DNA of 64,000 bases. Source: Bradyrhizobium diazoefficiens (GTDB lineage Bacteria > Pseudomonadota > Alphaproteobacteria > Rhizobiales > Xanthobacteraceae). The translations under genes were made by a program, and so were the position numbers. Below the pieces are notes generated by a model, which saw only the letters and a program-made list of their open reading frames with translations, made no database searches and had not been told where the DNA came from. The stretch covers positions 434,001 through 498,000 of the forward strand of contig NZ_JAFCKW010000002.1 of the NCBI RefSeq assembly GCF_018129965.1, in the 5' to 3' direction. This document shows positions 35,431-44,759 of this stretch, one piece after another. Every line of letters starts with the position of its first letter. The stretch's first letter is position 1.

Positions 35431-36411
35431 ATGCGAGCCGGTAACAATTCCATCGGTCAAAATCCCGAAGCCGATTTGACGCCCGTCGTCAGGACCTTCT
35501 GGCATGGGCCGTTCTCGCCCTATGAGGCTCTCTGCCTGCGCACGTTTGCGGCGGCGGGAATTCGTGTTGAACTGTTTTCGGACCAGCCGGCGATGGAATT
35601 GCCCGATGGGGTCGTTCTGCGGAATGCTCGTGACATCATCGACGACGATGTTGCTTTCTACCGGCACGAGTTCGACGGACCAAGTCCGGCTCTTCATTCG
35701 AACCATTTCCGATATGCACTGCTCGAAAAGATAGGCGGCTGGTGGGTCGACGCGGATGTCCTGTTCGTCGCAGATGCGCTGCCTGCGACAAGCCGCTTCA
35801 TCGCTCGCCAGGCCGATGACGAACTCAACACGGCGGTGATGAAGTTTCCGGCCGGCGATCCATTGATGCGGGCGTGCCACGTTCGTAGCGTGGCCGTGGG
35901 CATCGATGCACGCTGGGGCGAGGTCGGCCCAAAGCTGCTGAGCCGGTTGCAGCCGGAATTTGCGCCGCAGCTCGAACCGGCGGAGCGTGGGGTCGCTTAC
36001 GCCATCGGCCCCGACGAATTTCAAAAATTTCTGCTTCCGGACGCCTGCGACGAGGTCGAGCGACGGATCTCGCAATCGACATTCGTGCATCTGTGGAATG
36101 AAATGTGGCGACGGGCCGGGATCCCCAAACACATCGCGCCGCCAAAGGGCAGCTGGCTCGATCGGATGTTCGAGCGTCATCGATTCAGTCCCGCCTGGTC
36201 AAACCGGCTCGAGCCGGATCATGTCGAGCGCTGGGCGGCCTTGCGGCGCGACCGGGATCATGCAGGTTACTGGAACCACGTGCATCACGAAGCGCTCACG
36301 CGTCTGCGTGCGGATGTCGCGGCATCGCAGCGACATCGCGCGGGGAAGGCCGGGATGTTCAAGCGTCTTGCTGTCCGTTTCGGTTTGGGAACGCCGGGCG
36401 ACGGCGACTGA
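35431..36411 (+). CDS. DXD-type glycosyltransferase (capsule/sugar-binding region family)
   Basis: The product has 326 residues with no membrane segment. The key block is SNHFRYALLEKIGGWWVDAD, where D-x-D binds metal and the nucleotide-sugar, as in GT32-like/Gly_transf_sug proteins. The N-terminal TFWHGPFSPYEALCLRTF fits the same family. It probably adds a hexose to a surface glycan. It is convergent with the truncated GT4 gene, four bases away, forming a small surface-glycan patch with it and the methyltransferase. Confidence 0.85.
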   Translation: MRAGNNSIGQNPEADLTPVVRTFWHGPFSPYEALCLRTFAAAGIRVELFSDQPAMELPDGVVLRNARDIIDDDVAFYRHEFDGPSPALHSNHFRYALLEKIGGWWVDADVLFVADALPATSRFIARQADDELNTAVMKFPAGDPLMRACHVRSVAVGIDARWGEVGPKLLSRLQPEFAPQLEPAERGVAYAIGPDEFQKFLLPDACDEVERRISQSTFVHLWNEMWRRAGIPKHIAPPKGSWLDRMFERHRFSPAWSNRLEPDHVERWAALRRDRDHAGYWNHVHHEALTRLRADVAASQRHRAGKAGMFKRLAVRFGLGTPGDGD

Positions 36412-36415
36412 CGCT

Positions 36416-37336
36416 TCATCGCGGCGCAGAGTCCAGGCCGTAGAGTTCGAGGGTGCTGCCGATCATTTGCGTGACGCCGAAGCTCTGCTTGACGAAAGCC
36501 GGTGCCGCGTCTGCCGCGGCCTGAAGCCGGTCCGGCCGCCTCTTCAAGTCCACGATTTTCGCGGCGATGGCTTCGGCGCTCGGCTCGTCGATAACCCAGC
36601 CGGTGAGGCCATCGGCGATGGCTTCGGGCGCGCCTCCGGCGCGCGTTGCAACGACGGGCGTTCCGACCGACTGCGCCTCCAGCAGCACGTTCGGGAGGCC
36701 CTCGCCACGTGACGTCAGGAGGAAGATATCGAACAGTGACATCGCTTCGAGCGGGCGGTCTGTCACGCCCGCAAGCGTTACGCGGTTCGCCAGATCCGGC
36801 GCGCGGATGCGTTCTTGCATCGCCGGCAGGAATGAACCCTGACCATAGATCAGGAAGCGGGCTTCAGGAATTGCAGCCGCGATCCGGACGGCGGCGTCGA
36901 GCCAAAGCATCGGACGCTTCTGCTCGACCAGCCGGAACACGCCGCCGACAACGAAGGCATCTTGCGGAATGCCGAAATCCTCCCGCGCCTTGGCGATCGC
37001 GGCGGGCGAAAGCCCGGTTTGCGAGCCGAAATCGACGCCGTTTGGGATGACGCCAATGCGGCCGGGAGCCTGCCGTTCAGCGCCGCCGGGGGAAAGATTG
37101 CCAATGACGAGCACGACGCGCCCCTCGCAGCAGGCGTCGGGTGCCGGGGCAGCCTCGATGAGGCTGACGAAGGCGTCTTCCATGGAGCGCGGGACTCTGG
37201 AGCCCTGATCGAACATCCGTCGCCCCGCGCGAAGGCGTCTGAAGACGTTGGAAATATGGGCGAGGGGGGCCATGGCTGTCGATGTTGCCGTGCTCGGATG
37301 CCTTCCGGCGAAAAAGAATCCTGCGGCCTGACGCAT
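36416..37336 (-). pseudogene. GT4 glycosyltransferase with a large internal deletion
   Basis: The 306-residue frame has two pieces of a GT-B glycosyltransferase joined in the wrong place. Residues 73-89 are the start of the N-terminal Rossmann domain (VVLVIGNLSPGGAERQ). Residue 90 on is already the interdomain linker and C-terminal domain (GRIGVIPNGVD), with the E-x7-E motif intact at 212-220 (GEGLPNVLLE). The usual ~130-170 residues of acceptor-binding domain between GGAERQ and xxVIPNGVD are absent, although the frame is kept. The junction is near 37067-37072. It starts five bases after the methyltransferase stop. It is probably inactive. Confidence 0.75.
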
Positions 37337-37341
37337 GCGCG

Positions 37342-38130
37342 TCAGGCGGCCTTGCGTCCCTTGATCGCCGTGGCCCAGGCGTGAACCGTGATCACTCCGC
37401 TCGCGCTGGCCGGCAGCCTGTCCTGTAGCCGGCGTTTCAGTTCCGCGGTCTCCGCATCCGTCAGTTTCCCCACGATTCCGCTCGGGCTGCTCACGACCAT
37501 GGACAGCCAGTAATCGTCAAAATCGGCGAAGGTCCGCTCGACGACGAGCTCGCGCGTCTCGACATCGCGGATGCCGAGGTCGGCCCAGAGCGCTTTGAGC
37601 GCCGCGAAACGCGAGATCTCCGCGCTCGGCGGACGCGCCGCCGGCTTGCCCATCGCGTCCATCTCGTCCCACAAAGGCTGCGCCGGGATGCCGCCGCCCA
37701 TGACGTCCCAGGTGTAGGATGCGACGATGCCGCCGGGCTTGGTGACGCGGAGCATTTCCGAGGCGCCCTTGCGCGGATCAGGCACGAAGAACAGCACCAG
37801 CGCCATCACCGCGACGTCGAAGCGGTTGGACTCGTAGGGAAGGGCCATCGCATCGCCGATCGACAGCTCGACCTGTTTTGCCGATATCTTCTTGCGCGCC
37901 GCCTCGATCTGCGCGTCGGAGGGATCGATCGCGCAGACGGATGACGGTGCGGATTTCGCCAGAACGAGTTCGGTGAACGCGCCGTTGCCGGCCCCGACAT
38001 CCACCCAGGACCGCCCGGTGCCCGGCGCCAGCCAGTCGAGAAACAGGGCCCCGGCCGAGCGGCTCCAGGGTGCCATGAAGCGCTCATAGGCCGCGCCGTC
38101 GGTGAATTTGATCGGTTCGGGTGACGACAT
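37342..38130 (-). CDS. Class I SAM-dependent methyltransferase
   Basis: The product has 262 residues. SAM motif I is WVDVGAGNGAFTEL (about 43-56), the acidic ribose contact is in VCAIDPSDAQI, motif II is GDAMALPYESNRFD and post II is ALVLFFVPDP. This is the UbiE/Methyltransf_11 type. The acceptor is unknown. It is the upstream partner of the truncated GT4 gene. Confidence 0.88.
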   Translation of the reverse strand: MSSPEPIKFTDGAAYERFMAPWSRSAGALFLDWLAPGTGRSWVDVGAGNGAFTELVLAKSAPSSVCAIDPSDAQIEAARKKISAKQVELSIGDAMALPYESNRFDVAVMALVLFFVPDPRKGASEMLRVTKPGGIVASYTWDVMGGGIPAQPLWDEMDAMGKPAARPPSAEISRFAALKALWADLGIRDVETRELVVERTFADFDDYWLSMVVSSPSGIVGKLTDAETAELKRRLQDRLPASASGVITVHAWATAIKGRKAA

Positions 38131-38605
38131 TGCAGATCTCCTGAAATTGCCTATGCAAATATCTTTCGGGCCGCAAAGGCCGGTCCGTGTTTCCTAGCAT
38201 GGTGGCGCGCCGCCATGAACTGGTCATCGACCTGATGACGGCCGGGGGGCTAGGCCGGACAATCGATCTCTGCGCCGCACGATCTGCCGATCCTGTCGCC
38301 GCAGCGTTATGAGCTGGTCATCAATCTGAAGACGGCAAAAGCGCTCGGCGCGGATGTGTGCCGCTCGCGCGCGCCGATCGCGAATAGCGCAGCCAGAGCT
38401 CCGCCGCTTCGAATTCTGTGTCGAATAGTCCGCGATGCGCGTGTCGGACCGTGCATGCGATACGTCAGACATTCTGTTGCTGGCAAGCAACATGGAAGGA
38501 CGTTCTGTGTTCGATTTTTGGAACTCGATGTTTTCCCGTGTCCGACTCACTTATGCACAGGTTCCATACTGAGACGCTGAGCGAATACTTGAAATTGGAA
38601 TCGGA
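38131..38605. other. Intergenic region with gene remnants upstream of the autotransporter
   Basis: The left half holds remnants of an ABC substrate-binding protein gene (38205-38360). The right half (about 38430-38605) is less GC-rich and should contain the autotransporter promoter. A TTGCT-GGC-AAGCAA palindrome lies near 38480. No intact ORF is supported. Confidence 0.4.
38205..38360 (+). pseudogene. Fragments of an ABC transporter substrate-binding protein gene
   Basis: Two short in-frame pieces repeat the C-terminal signature of the ABC substrate-binding family PF04392. One is RHELVIDLMTA at about 38208-38243, the other is HDLPILSPQRYELVINLKTA followed by KALGADV at about 38278-38358. Intact members end (D)LPVQ..KYELVINLKTAKALGL. 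The pieces are in different contexts with a short gap and no start, so this is a decayed tail, possibly of two fused copies. Confidence 0.65.
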
Positions 38606-41600
38606 ATGATGCAGCGGCGGCGGTCGGCGTTTTGGCGTTATACGCGTGCGGTTTTGAACTCGACAGCACTGGCGCCACTTGCGCGCGGAGTCGTGGTCGC
38701 GCTGCCGGTCGCGGTCGGTGCCCTCTGCATCGAAACTTCGACGGCGCTCGCCGACGGCGGAGCCAATGGCTACGGCACATCCGGCGGCGTGGACCAGGCC
38801 ACGACGGCCGGCGGCGATGGCAGTACCGACGGCACCTCTTACGGCGGCGGCGGCGGCGGCGCCGGCGTGAGTGGTGGTTCGGGTGGAAACTCCTCTAGCA
38901 TCGATGGCCTTGGGGGCTCCGGCCCTGGCGCGTCAGGCCTCGCCGGCCACGGCGGCTCCGGAGGACAGAATGGCGGTGGCGGCGGCGGTGGGGCGCACGG
39001 CTTTACGGGGGCTACGCCGCCGAGTGGGGCAGTGGTCGGCGGTAATGGTGGCAATGGCGGCGATTCACAAAACTATGCCGGCGGAGGTGGTGGTGCCGGC
39101 GGCTGGGGCGCGGTCCTGACGGGCAGCGGGGATCTCGGCGCGCTCGCCGTGACGGTCAGTGGCGGCACTGGTGGCGCTGGTGGCGCCGCCCCCGCCGGCT
39201 TTGTCGGCCACGGCAGCTTCGGTAACGGCGGTTACGGCGGCAGCGGCGGGATCGGTCTGGCGCTTGTCGGTTCTGCCCCGAGCCTGACAATCAACGCTAT
39301 CGTGATCGGCGGCAATGGCGGTCAGGGTGGCAGCGCCAGCAGCGCCAACAACGGCGGCGTGGGCGGCAATGGCGGCAGCGGCGGGAGCGGGATCTCCGCG
39401 GCCAGCGCAGCCCTGACGATCAATGCAGCGGTCACCGGCGGCACCGGCGGCACTGGGGGGGACAGCGGCAGCGTCGGCAACGCCGGTTCTGGCGGTCGTG
39501 GCGGCCGCGGCGGCAATGGTGGCGTCGGGCTGGCGCTCACCGGTTCGGCTGTGATCATTAACGCAGCGGTGACAGGCGGCAATGCTGGCAATGGCGGCAA
39601 TGCCAACGTCAACCATGCCACCGGCGGCGGAGGCGGCGACGGCGGGGCCGGCATCAGCGGCATGGGAACTGCGATCACGATCGGGACGTCGGGTTCGGTG
39701 ACCGGCGGCAGCTTTGGCATTGGCGGCCAGGGACAGATCAGCAACGGCAGCGACGGCGCCAGCGGGGTCGGTATCTCCGGCTCCGACCTGACGGTGATCA
39801 ATGCCGGGTCCATCACCGGCGGCAGCGGGGCCAACGCCATCACCTTCACGGGCGGCAGCAACGTGCTCGAGCTGCGGTCCGGCTTTACGATATCAGGCAA
39901 TGTCGTCGGCACCGGCAACGACACCTTCCGCCTCGGCGGCAGTACCAATGCGAGCTTCGATGTCTCGGCGATCGGGCCGTCGGCGCAGTACCAGGGCTTC
40001 GCGACCTTCGAGAAAACAGGCAACTCGCACTGGACGCTGACCGGCACCAACACGGCGGTCCTGCCCTGGACGATCAATGCCGGCACGCTGGTGGTGGAAG
40101 GCAACCTCGCCAATTCGACCTTCACCGTGAACAGTAACGCCGCGCTGGCCGGCAGCGGCACGGTCGGCAATGTCACCGTCGCAGGTGGTGGCTGGTTTGG
40201 GCCCGGAGACACGGTCACGCCGGGCACATCCATCACCGTCTCCGGCAATCTCGCCTTGCAGTCCGGCGCGACATATTTTGTGGTGGTCGACCCTGCGGCG
40301 GCAAGCTTTGCCAATGTCACGGGTACGGCGACGCTCGGCGGCAACGTGCTGGCCGGATTCTATCCAGGAACCTATCTGGCCAGGCAATACACGATCCTGC
40401 ATTCGGCTGGCCTCGGCGGCACCACGTTCGCGGGCCTGAGCACCACCGCTTTGCCGACGGGCTTCACCGCGAGCCTGAGCTACACCAGTACCGACGTGCT
40501 GCTGAATCTCACCGCTGTGCTCGGAACGCACGGCGCCGCCGGCCTTGGCGGCAACCAGCAGGGCGTCGTCAACACGCTCAACAATTTTTTCAACAATGGC
40601 GGCACTCTGCCGCCGAACTTCCTGACCGTGTTCGGCCTCACCGGCGGCAATCTGTCGGCCGCGCTATCGCAGCTCTCCGGCGAGGTCAGCACCGGCTCGC
40701 AGCGGGTCGCGTTCAATGCGATGACGCAGTTCCTGGGCGTGCTCACCGATCCCGTCGCCGGACGCGGCGACGGTTTTGGCAGCGGTTCATCCGCGACGGG
40801 CTACGCGGACGAGAGCGATCAGACGCGCGCTTATGCCTCGCGGCGCGCGGGCGATGCGTTTGCGATGTTCACCAAGGCGCCGGCAACCTATCTGCCGCGC
40901 TGGAGCGTGTGGGCGTCGGGCTTTGGTGGTGGCCAGTCGATCAGCGGCAACGCCGCCGCTGGAACGAACGACACCACGAGCCGCATTGCCGGTGCCGCCG
41001 TTGGCGCCGACTACCGCTTCTCGCCCGACACGATCGCCGGCTTTGCGCTGGCGGGTGGCGGCACCAGCTTCGGTGTCAGCAATCTGAGCAGCGGCCGCTC
41101 GGACCTGTTCCAGGCCGGCGCCTACATGCGTCATAACATGGGCGCGGCCTACGTGACGGGTGCGCTGGCCTATGGCTGGCAGGATGTCACGACCACGCGC
41201 AACGTGACCATTGCCGGCCTCGACGTGCTGCAGGCTCGCTTCAATGCCAACACGCTGTCGGGCCGGCTCGAAGGCGGCTACCGCTTCGTCGTACCGATCG
41301 TCGGTGGTCTCGGCGTAACACCTTATGCGGCGGCCCAGGTCACCACGATCTGGCTGCCGTCCTATGCCGAGCAGGCCGTCACCGGCAACAATACCTTCGC
41401 ACTGGCCTATGGCGGCAAGACCGTCACCGATCCGCGCTCCGAACTCGGTGTCCGCACCGACAAATCCTACGCGTTGTCAGGCGCCGTGCTGACGCTGCGC
41501 GGCCGCCAGGCCTGGATGCACGACTACAATCCGGACCAGAGCGTCGGCGCGACCTTCACGGCGCTGCCAGGCGCGTCCTTCGTGGTCAACGGCGCCGCGC

Positions 41601-41743
41601 AGCCGCGCGATGCCTGGCTCTCGACGGCAGCGGCGGAAGTGAAGTTCGTCAGCGGCTGGGCGGTGGCTGCGAGCCTCGACAGCCAATGGGCGCCGCATGC
41701 CACCAGCTACTCCGGCAAGGGCAGCGTCCGCTATCAGTGGTGA
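38606..41743 (+). CDS. Gly-rich autotransporter (type V) outer membrane protein
   Basis: The product has 1045 residues. Signal: an extended basic N-terminus and hydrophobic stretch ending near ALADG (about 45). The passenger, about 46-390, is dominated by Gly-Gly-x and GGNGGxGG repeats with short hydrophobic inserts such as ALTINAAVTGG. Then come beta-helix strands (WTINAGTLVVEGNLANSTFT), a linker at about 640-760, and the C-terminal autotransporter barrel from about 770, ending in YQW with a terminal aromatic. The passenger is probably a surface-exposed, PE_PGRS-like solenoid. ATG 38609 is an alternative start. Adhesion or biofilm roles are typical but unproven. Confidence 0.9.
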   Translation: MMQRRRSAFWRYTRAVLNSTALAPLARGVVVALPVAVGALCIETSTALADGGANGYGTSGGVDQATTAGGDGSTDGTSYGGGGGGAGVSGGSGGNSSSIDGLGGSGPGASGLAGHGGSGGQNGGGGGGGAHGFTGATPPSGAVVGGNGGNGGDSQNYAGGGGGAGGWGAVLTGSGDLGALAVTVSGGTGGAGGAAPAGFVGHGSFGNGGYGGSGGIGLALVGSAPSLTINAIVIGGNGGQGGSASSANNGGVGGNGGSGGSGISAASAALTINAAVTGGTGGTGGDSGSVGNAGSGGRGGRGGNGGVGLALTGSAVIINAAVTGGNAGNGGNANVNHATGGGGGDGGAGISGMGTAITIGTSGSVTGGSFGIGGQGQISNGSDGASGVGISGSDLTVINAGSITGGSGANAITFTGGSNVLELRSGFTISGNVVGTGNDTFRLGGSTNASFDVSAIGPSAQYQGFATFEKTGNSHWTLTGTNTAVLPWTINAGTLVVEGNLANSTFTVNSNAALAGSGTVGNVTVAGGGWFGPGDTVTPGTSITVSGNLALQSGATYFVVVDPAAASFANVTGTATLGGNVLAGFYPGTYLARQYTILHSAGLGGTTFAGLSTTALPTGFTASLSYTSTDVLLNLTAVLGTHGAAGLGGNQQGVVNTLNNFFNNGGTLPPNFLTVFGLTGGNLSAALSQLSGEVSTGSQRVAFNAMTQFLGVLTDPVAGRGDGFGSGSSATGYADESDQTRAYASRRAGDAFAMFTKAPATYLPRWSVWASGFGGGQSISGNAAAGTNDTTSRIAGAAVGADYRFSPDTIAGFALAGGGTSFGVSNLSSGRSDLFQAGAYMRHNMGAAYVTGALAYGWQDVTTTRNVTIAGLDVLQARFNANTLSGRLEGGYRFVVPIVGGLGVTPYAAAQVTTIWLPSYAEQAVTGNNTFALAYGGKTVTDPRSELGVRTDKSYALSGAVLTLRGRQAWMHDYNPDQSVGATFTALPGASFVVNGAAQPRDAWLSTAAAEVKFVSGWAVAASLDSQWAPHATSYSGKGSVRYQW

Positions 41744-41864
41744 GTGCGGGCGGGGCCGTCTGCGGACTGAGTCAGTCGGCCAACAAACGTTGGCAATTGG
41801 CCGCTTTGTAATGGGGTATTTTGTTACCCGTACTGTGCATGGGGTTGATTTCGAATTTTCGAAT

Positions 41865-43727
41865 CTACCCCGCCGCCTCGTCGAACTGGGTGCTGGCTTC
41901 GAGCCATTGCTCCTCGGCCCGCGCCAGCGCGCTCGCCGCGTTGGCGCGCGCCTTCGACAGTTGCGCCGCCTGTTTGGGATCGCGGGTGAAGATGTCGGGC
42001 AGGGACAGCGCGGTGTCGATCTTGGCGATGATGTCGGTGACGCGGGCGATCTCGCTCTCGGCTTCCGCGATGCGCTTCTTCAGCGAGCCGCGATTGTCGG
42101 ATTTCGCACGCTGCGGCTTCTCGGCCGCGGCGCTGCGCTCGCGCGGCGCGGGCTCACCGTTGCGCGATGACAGCACCTGGCGGCGGTACTCGTCGAGGTC
42201 GCCGTCGTAATTGGTCACGGTGCGGTCGGCGACGATCCAGAGCCGGTCGGCGCAGGCCTCGATCAGGTAGCGGTCGTGCGAGACCATGATCACGGCGCCG
42301 GGGAATTCGTTGATGGCTTCGGCAAGCGCGGCGCGGCTGTCGATGTCCAGATGGTTGGTCGGCTCGTCCAGGATGATCATGTTGGGGCCGAAGAAGGTCG
42401 CCAGCCCCAGCAGCAGCCGCGCCTTCTCGCCGCCCGAGAGTTTTGCAACCTTGGTGTCGGCCGCCTTGCCGGAAAAGCCGATGCTGCCGGCGCGCGCCCG
42501 CACCTTGGCCTCGGGGGCATCGCCCATAAGTTTGCGGATGTGATCGTAGGCAGAGCCGTCCTCGTTCAGCTCGTCGAGCTGGTGCTGCGCGAAATAGGCG
42601 ATCGACAGCTTGTCCGCGCGCGTGACCTTGCCGGAGAACGGCGCGAGCCTTCCTGCGAGCAGCTTGACCAGCGTCGACTTGCCGTTGCCGTTCGAGCCGA
42701 GCAGCGCGATGCGGTCGTCATTGTCGATGCGCAGCGTGACGCGGTTCAGCACCGGCGTCGCCGGATCGTAGCCGACCGAGGCATTGTCGACGGCGATGAT
42801 CGGCGGCGACAGGAGTTTCTCCGGCGCCGGAAAGCTGATCTCGCGCACGCCCTCGGTGACCAGCGCGTTGATCGGCTTCAGCCGCTCCAGCATCTTGACG
42901 CGGGACTGCGCCTGACGCGCCTTGGAAGCCTTGGCCTTGAAACGGTCGACGAAGGCCTGCAGGCGGGCGCGCTCGGCTTCCTGGCGCTTGACCGCCTTGG
43001 CATCGAGCAGCTCGCGCGTGGCGCGCTGCTCCTCGAAGGAGGAATACGGGCCCTTGTAGAGCGTGAGCTTGCCGCGCTCCAGATGCAGGATCTGGTCGAC
43101 CGAGCTTTCCAGGAGGTCGCGGTCATGGCTGATCACGATCACCGTGCGCGGATAATGCGCGAGATGATCCTCGAGCCACAGCGTGCCCTCGAGGTCGAGA
43201 TAGTTGGTGGGCTCGTCGAGCAGAAGAAGGTCAGGGGCGGGGAACAGCGTCGCGGCGAGCGCGACGCGCATGCGCCAGCCGCCGGAGAATTCGGCGCAGG
43301 GGCGGAGCTGGTCGTTGGCGGAGAAGCCGAGTCCGGACAGAATGGCGGCGGCGCGGCTCGGCGCCGAATGCGCGTCGATGTCGACCAGCCGGGTCTGGAT
43401 CTCGGCAATGCGATCCGCATCCGTCGCGCTCTCGGCCTCGCGCAGCAGCGCGTCGCGTTCGAGGTCGGCCTTGAGCACGACGGAGATCAGGCTTTCCGGG
43501 CCGTTCGGCGCCTCCTGGGCGAGGCTGCCGACGCGCCAGCGCGGCGGCAGGGATACCGTTCCGTGCTCGGCCGACAGTTCGCCACGGATCACCTTGAACA
43601 GGGTCGATTTGCCGGTGCCGTTGCGCCCGACCATGCCAACGCGCGATCCCGGCGTGATCTGCACGGAACTCTGGTCAATCAGAAGGCGTCCGGCGAGGCG
43701 GATGCTAAGGTCGGTAATCGAGAGCAT
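41865..43727 (-). CDS. ABC-F family ATPase
   Basis: The product has 620 residues with two ABC ATPase domains and no membrane part. Walker A motifs are GRNGTGKST (N-terminal) and GSNGNGKST (C-terminal); signatures are EFSGGWRMR and KLSGGEKAR. The interdomain linker is charged. The C-terminal extension after about residue 535 is coiled-coil-like. ABC-F proteins act on the ribosome E site. It is close to Uup/YheS types; the exact subfamily is not settled. Confidence 0.93.
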   Translation of the reverse strand: MLSITDLSIRLAGRLLIDQSSVQITPGSRVGMVGRNGTGKSTLFKVIRGELSAEHGTVSLPPRWRVGSLAQEAPNGPESLISVVLKADLERDALLREAESATDADRIAEIQTRLVDIDAHSAPSRAAAILSGLGFSANDQLRPCAEFSGGWRMRVALAATLFPAPDLLLLDEPTNYLDLEGTLWLEDHLAHYPRTVIVISHDRDLLESSVDQILHLERGKLTLYKGPYSSFEEQRATRELLDAKAVKRQEAERARLQAFVDRFKAKASKARQAQSRVKMLERLKPINALVTEGVREISFPAPEKLLSPPIIAVDNASVGYDPATPVLNRVTLRIDNDDRIALLGSNGNGKSTLVKLLAGRLAPFSGKVTRADKLSIAYFAQHQLDELNEDGSAYDHIRKLMGDAPEAKVRARAGSIGFSGKAADTKVAKLSGGEKARLLLGLATFFGPNMIILDEPTNHLDIDSRAALAEAINEFPGAVIMVSHDRYLIEACADRLWIVADRTVTNYDGDLDEYRRQVLSSRNGEPAPRERSAAAEKPQRAKSDNRGSLKKRIAEAESEIARVTDIIAKIDTALSLPDIFTRDPKQAAQLSKARANAASALARAEEQWLEASTQFDEAAG

Positions 43728-43795
43728 GCGGCCTTGTCACCGCAGGCGGGACCAAACGCAACCCGTTTTTGCGCAACCGTCGTGACGGCCGTCCG

Positions 43796-43969
43796 TCAGT
43801 GCGAGCTGCGCTCGCGCTTGGCCAGCTCGTCGAGCAGCTGCTCCAGATGTGTGGGGAGCCGGGGATCGGGGCGCAGCCGCTGCTGAAGCCGCTCGCCCAC
43901 GGCATCGCAGATCGAGCGGCTGGTGCGCCGGTCGATCTGTTCGCTGTCATTGGCAGAAAGGCCAGCCAT
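43796..43969 (-). CDS. Small hypothetical protein (57 aa)
   Basis: I start at ATG 43969 (MAGLSANDSEQIDRRTSRS). The product is acidic at the N-terminus and helical at the C-terminus (VGERLQQRL, then LPTHLEQLLDELAKRERS). The last half loosely resembles the NepR anti-sigma helix pattern, but no EcfG/PhyR genes are near, so I do not assign it. It lies upstream of the ABC-F gene on the same strand. Confidence 0.5.
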   Translation of the reverse strand: MAGLSANDSEQIDRRTSRSICDAVGERLQQRLRPDPRLPTHLEQLLDELAKRERSSH

Positions 43970-44101
43970 TGTGGGGTCCGTGTTTTCAGATTGATGACAC
44001 GGTATCAAGTCATTGGACCCCGGAATGGTTTCGCCGTTCATGGGGGCGCGCCGGGCATTCTCGTCAAAACTGGACGAGTCGGCTCGATCTGCCCCAAATA
44101 C

Positions 44102-44135
44102 AAAGCCCCGGCGCAGGGGGGAACGCCGGGGCTTC
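44102..44135 (-). terminator. Intrinsic terminator for the Gly/Tyr-rich secreted protein gene
   Basis: AAGCCCCGGCG (44103-44113) and CGCCGGGGCTT (44124-44134) form an 11-bp stem. On the minus strand it is followed by TGTATTTGG. It lies about 55 bases past the stop at 44188. A separate GGTACC...GGTACC palindrome (44143-44164) lies between. Confidence 0.8.
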
Positions 44136-44187
44136 GCATGTGAGGTACCCTGGGGGGAAGGTACCTGAGCTCAAGGTGCTGTCGGGC

Positions 44188-44445
44188 TCAGTAGCAGCGG
44201 TTGATCAGCCGCCAGCGGGGTCCCCAGGGGGTCGGGACCAGCCGGCGCACATAGCAGCCGCCATAACCGTAGGAGACGACGGGGCCGGGCGCATAATAGT
44301 AGCGCGGGCCACCCCAGCCGTAGCCATATCCGTGGCCCCAGCCGCCATGCCAGCCACCGTGCCAGTGAGCGGAAGCGGAGGTCGGCGCCAGCGCGGCGCC
44401 CAGCGCCAGCGCCGCAACGGCGGCAAGCGAAAGTTTCCTCAACAT
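44188..44445 (-). CDS. Secreted Gly/His/Tyr-rich small protein (85 aa)
   Basis: Signal peptide MLRKLSLAAVAALALGAALA, cleavage near SASA. The mature part is rich in Trp, His, Gly and Tyr (HWHGGWHGGWGHGYGYGWGG) with a conserved Cys at each end of GGCYVRRLVPTPWGPRW...NRCY. The type recurs in Bradyrhizobium and resembles small envelope proteins with metal-binding or structural roles. No function is established. It is followed by the terminator at 44102. Confidence 0.85.
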   Translation of the reverse strand: MLRKLSLAAVAALALGAALAPTSASAHWHGGWHGGWGHGYGYGWGGPRYYYAPGPVVSYGYGGCYVRRLVPTPWGPRWRLINRCY

Positions 44446-44759
44446 GGTGATCTCCTTAAAACTGCCGGCGCGGGGCGATCGCGTCGATGGTAAGGCCGTT
44501 CGAAACGGTCAGCCTTGGCAGGTGGCTTCGGTTTCGATGGGACCACCTTAATCCCGCCAAGCTGAACCAAAGCCTGCACGGAGGGTTCAGATTGGGTTCA
44601 TCTGGGTGAAATTGTTGTAATCCATGTTGGAATCCTCGGATCCGGCCCCTGCGGCGAAGCGTCGGTGAGGCCGCTCCGGCGGTCGCTTGCCGTATCGCAA
44701 CGGCGCCGATATAAGCCCGGCAACTCGCAAACCACCTCTTTCTTCTCAAGGACAAGACC
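44446..44759. other. Divergent intergenic region between the secreted protein gene and ndk
   Basis: These 314 bases contain an inverted repeat CTGAACC (44562-44568) / GGTTCAG (44584-44590) with a second GGTTCA at 44595-44600. They should carry promoters for both genes; no -35/-10 pair was firmly assigned. No ORF is supported. Confidence 0.35.

Noticed and set aside
38839..40344. Pro/Ala-rich minus-strand frames opposite the autotransporter
   Set aside because: They are the complement of GGC glycine codons, which reads as Pro/Ala; not a gene.
42276..43886. 536-codon plus-strand frame opposite the ABC-F gene
   Set aside because: Antisense to a gene with both ATP-binding sites intact.
43796..43969. 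NepR anti-sigma factor
   Set aside because: The helix pattern is only vaguely similar and no EcfG or PhyR gene is adjacent.
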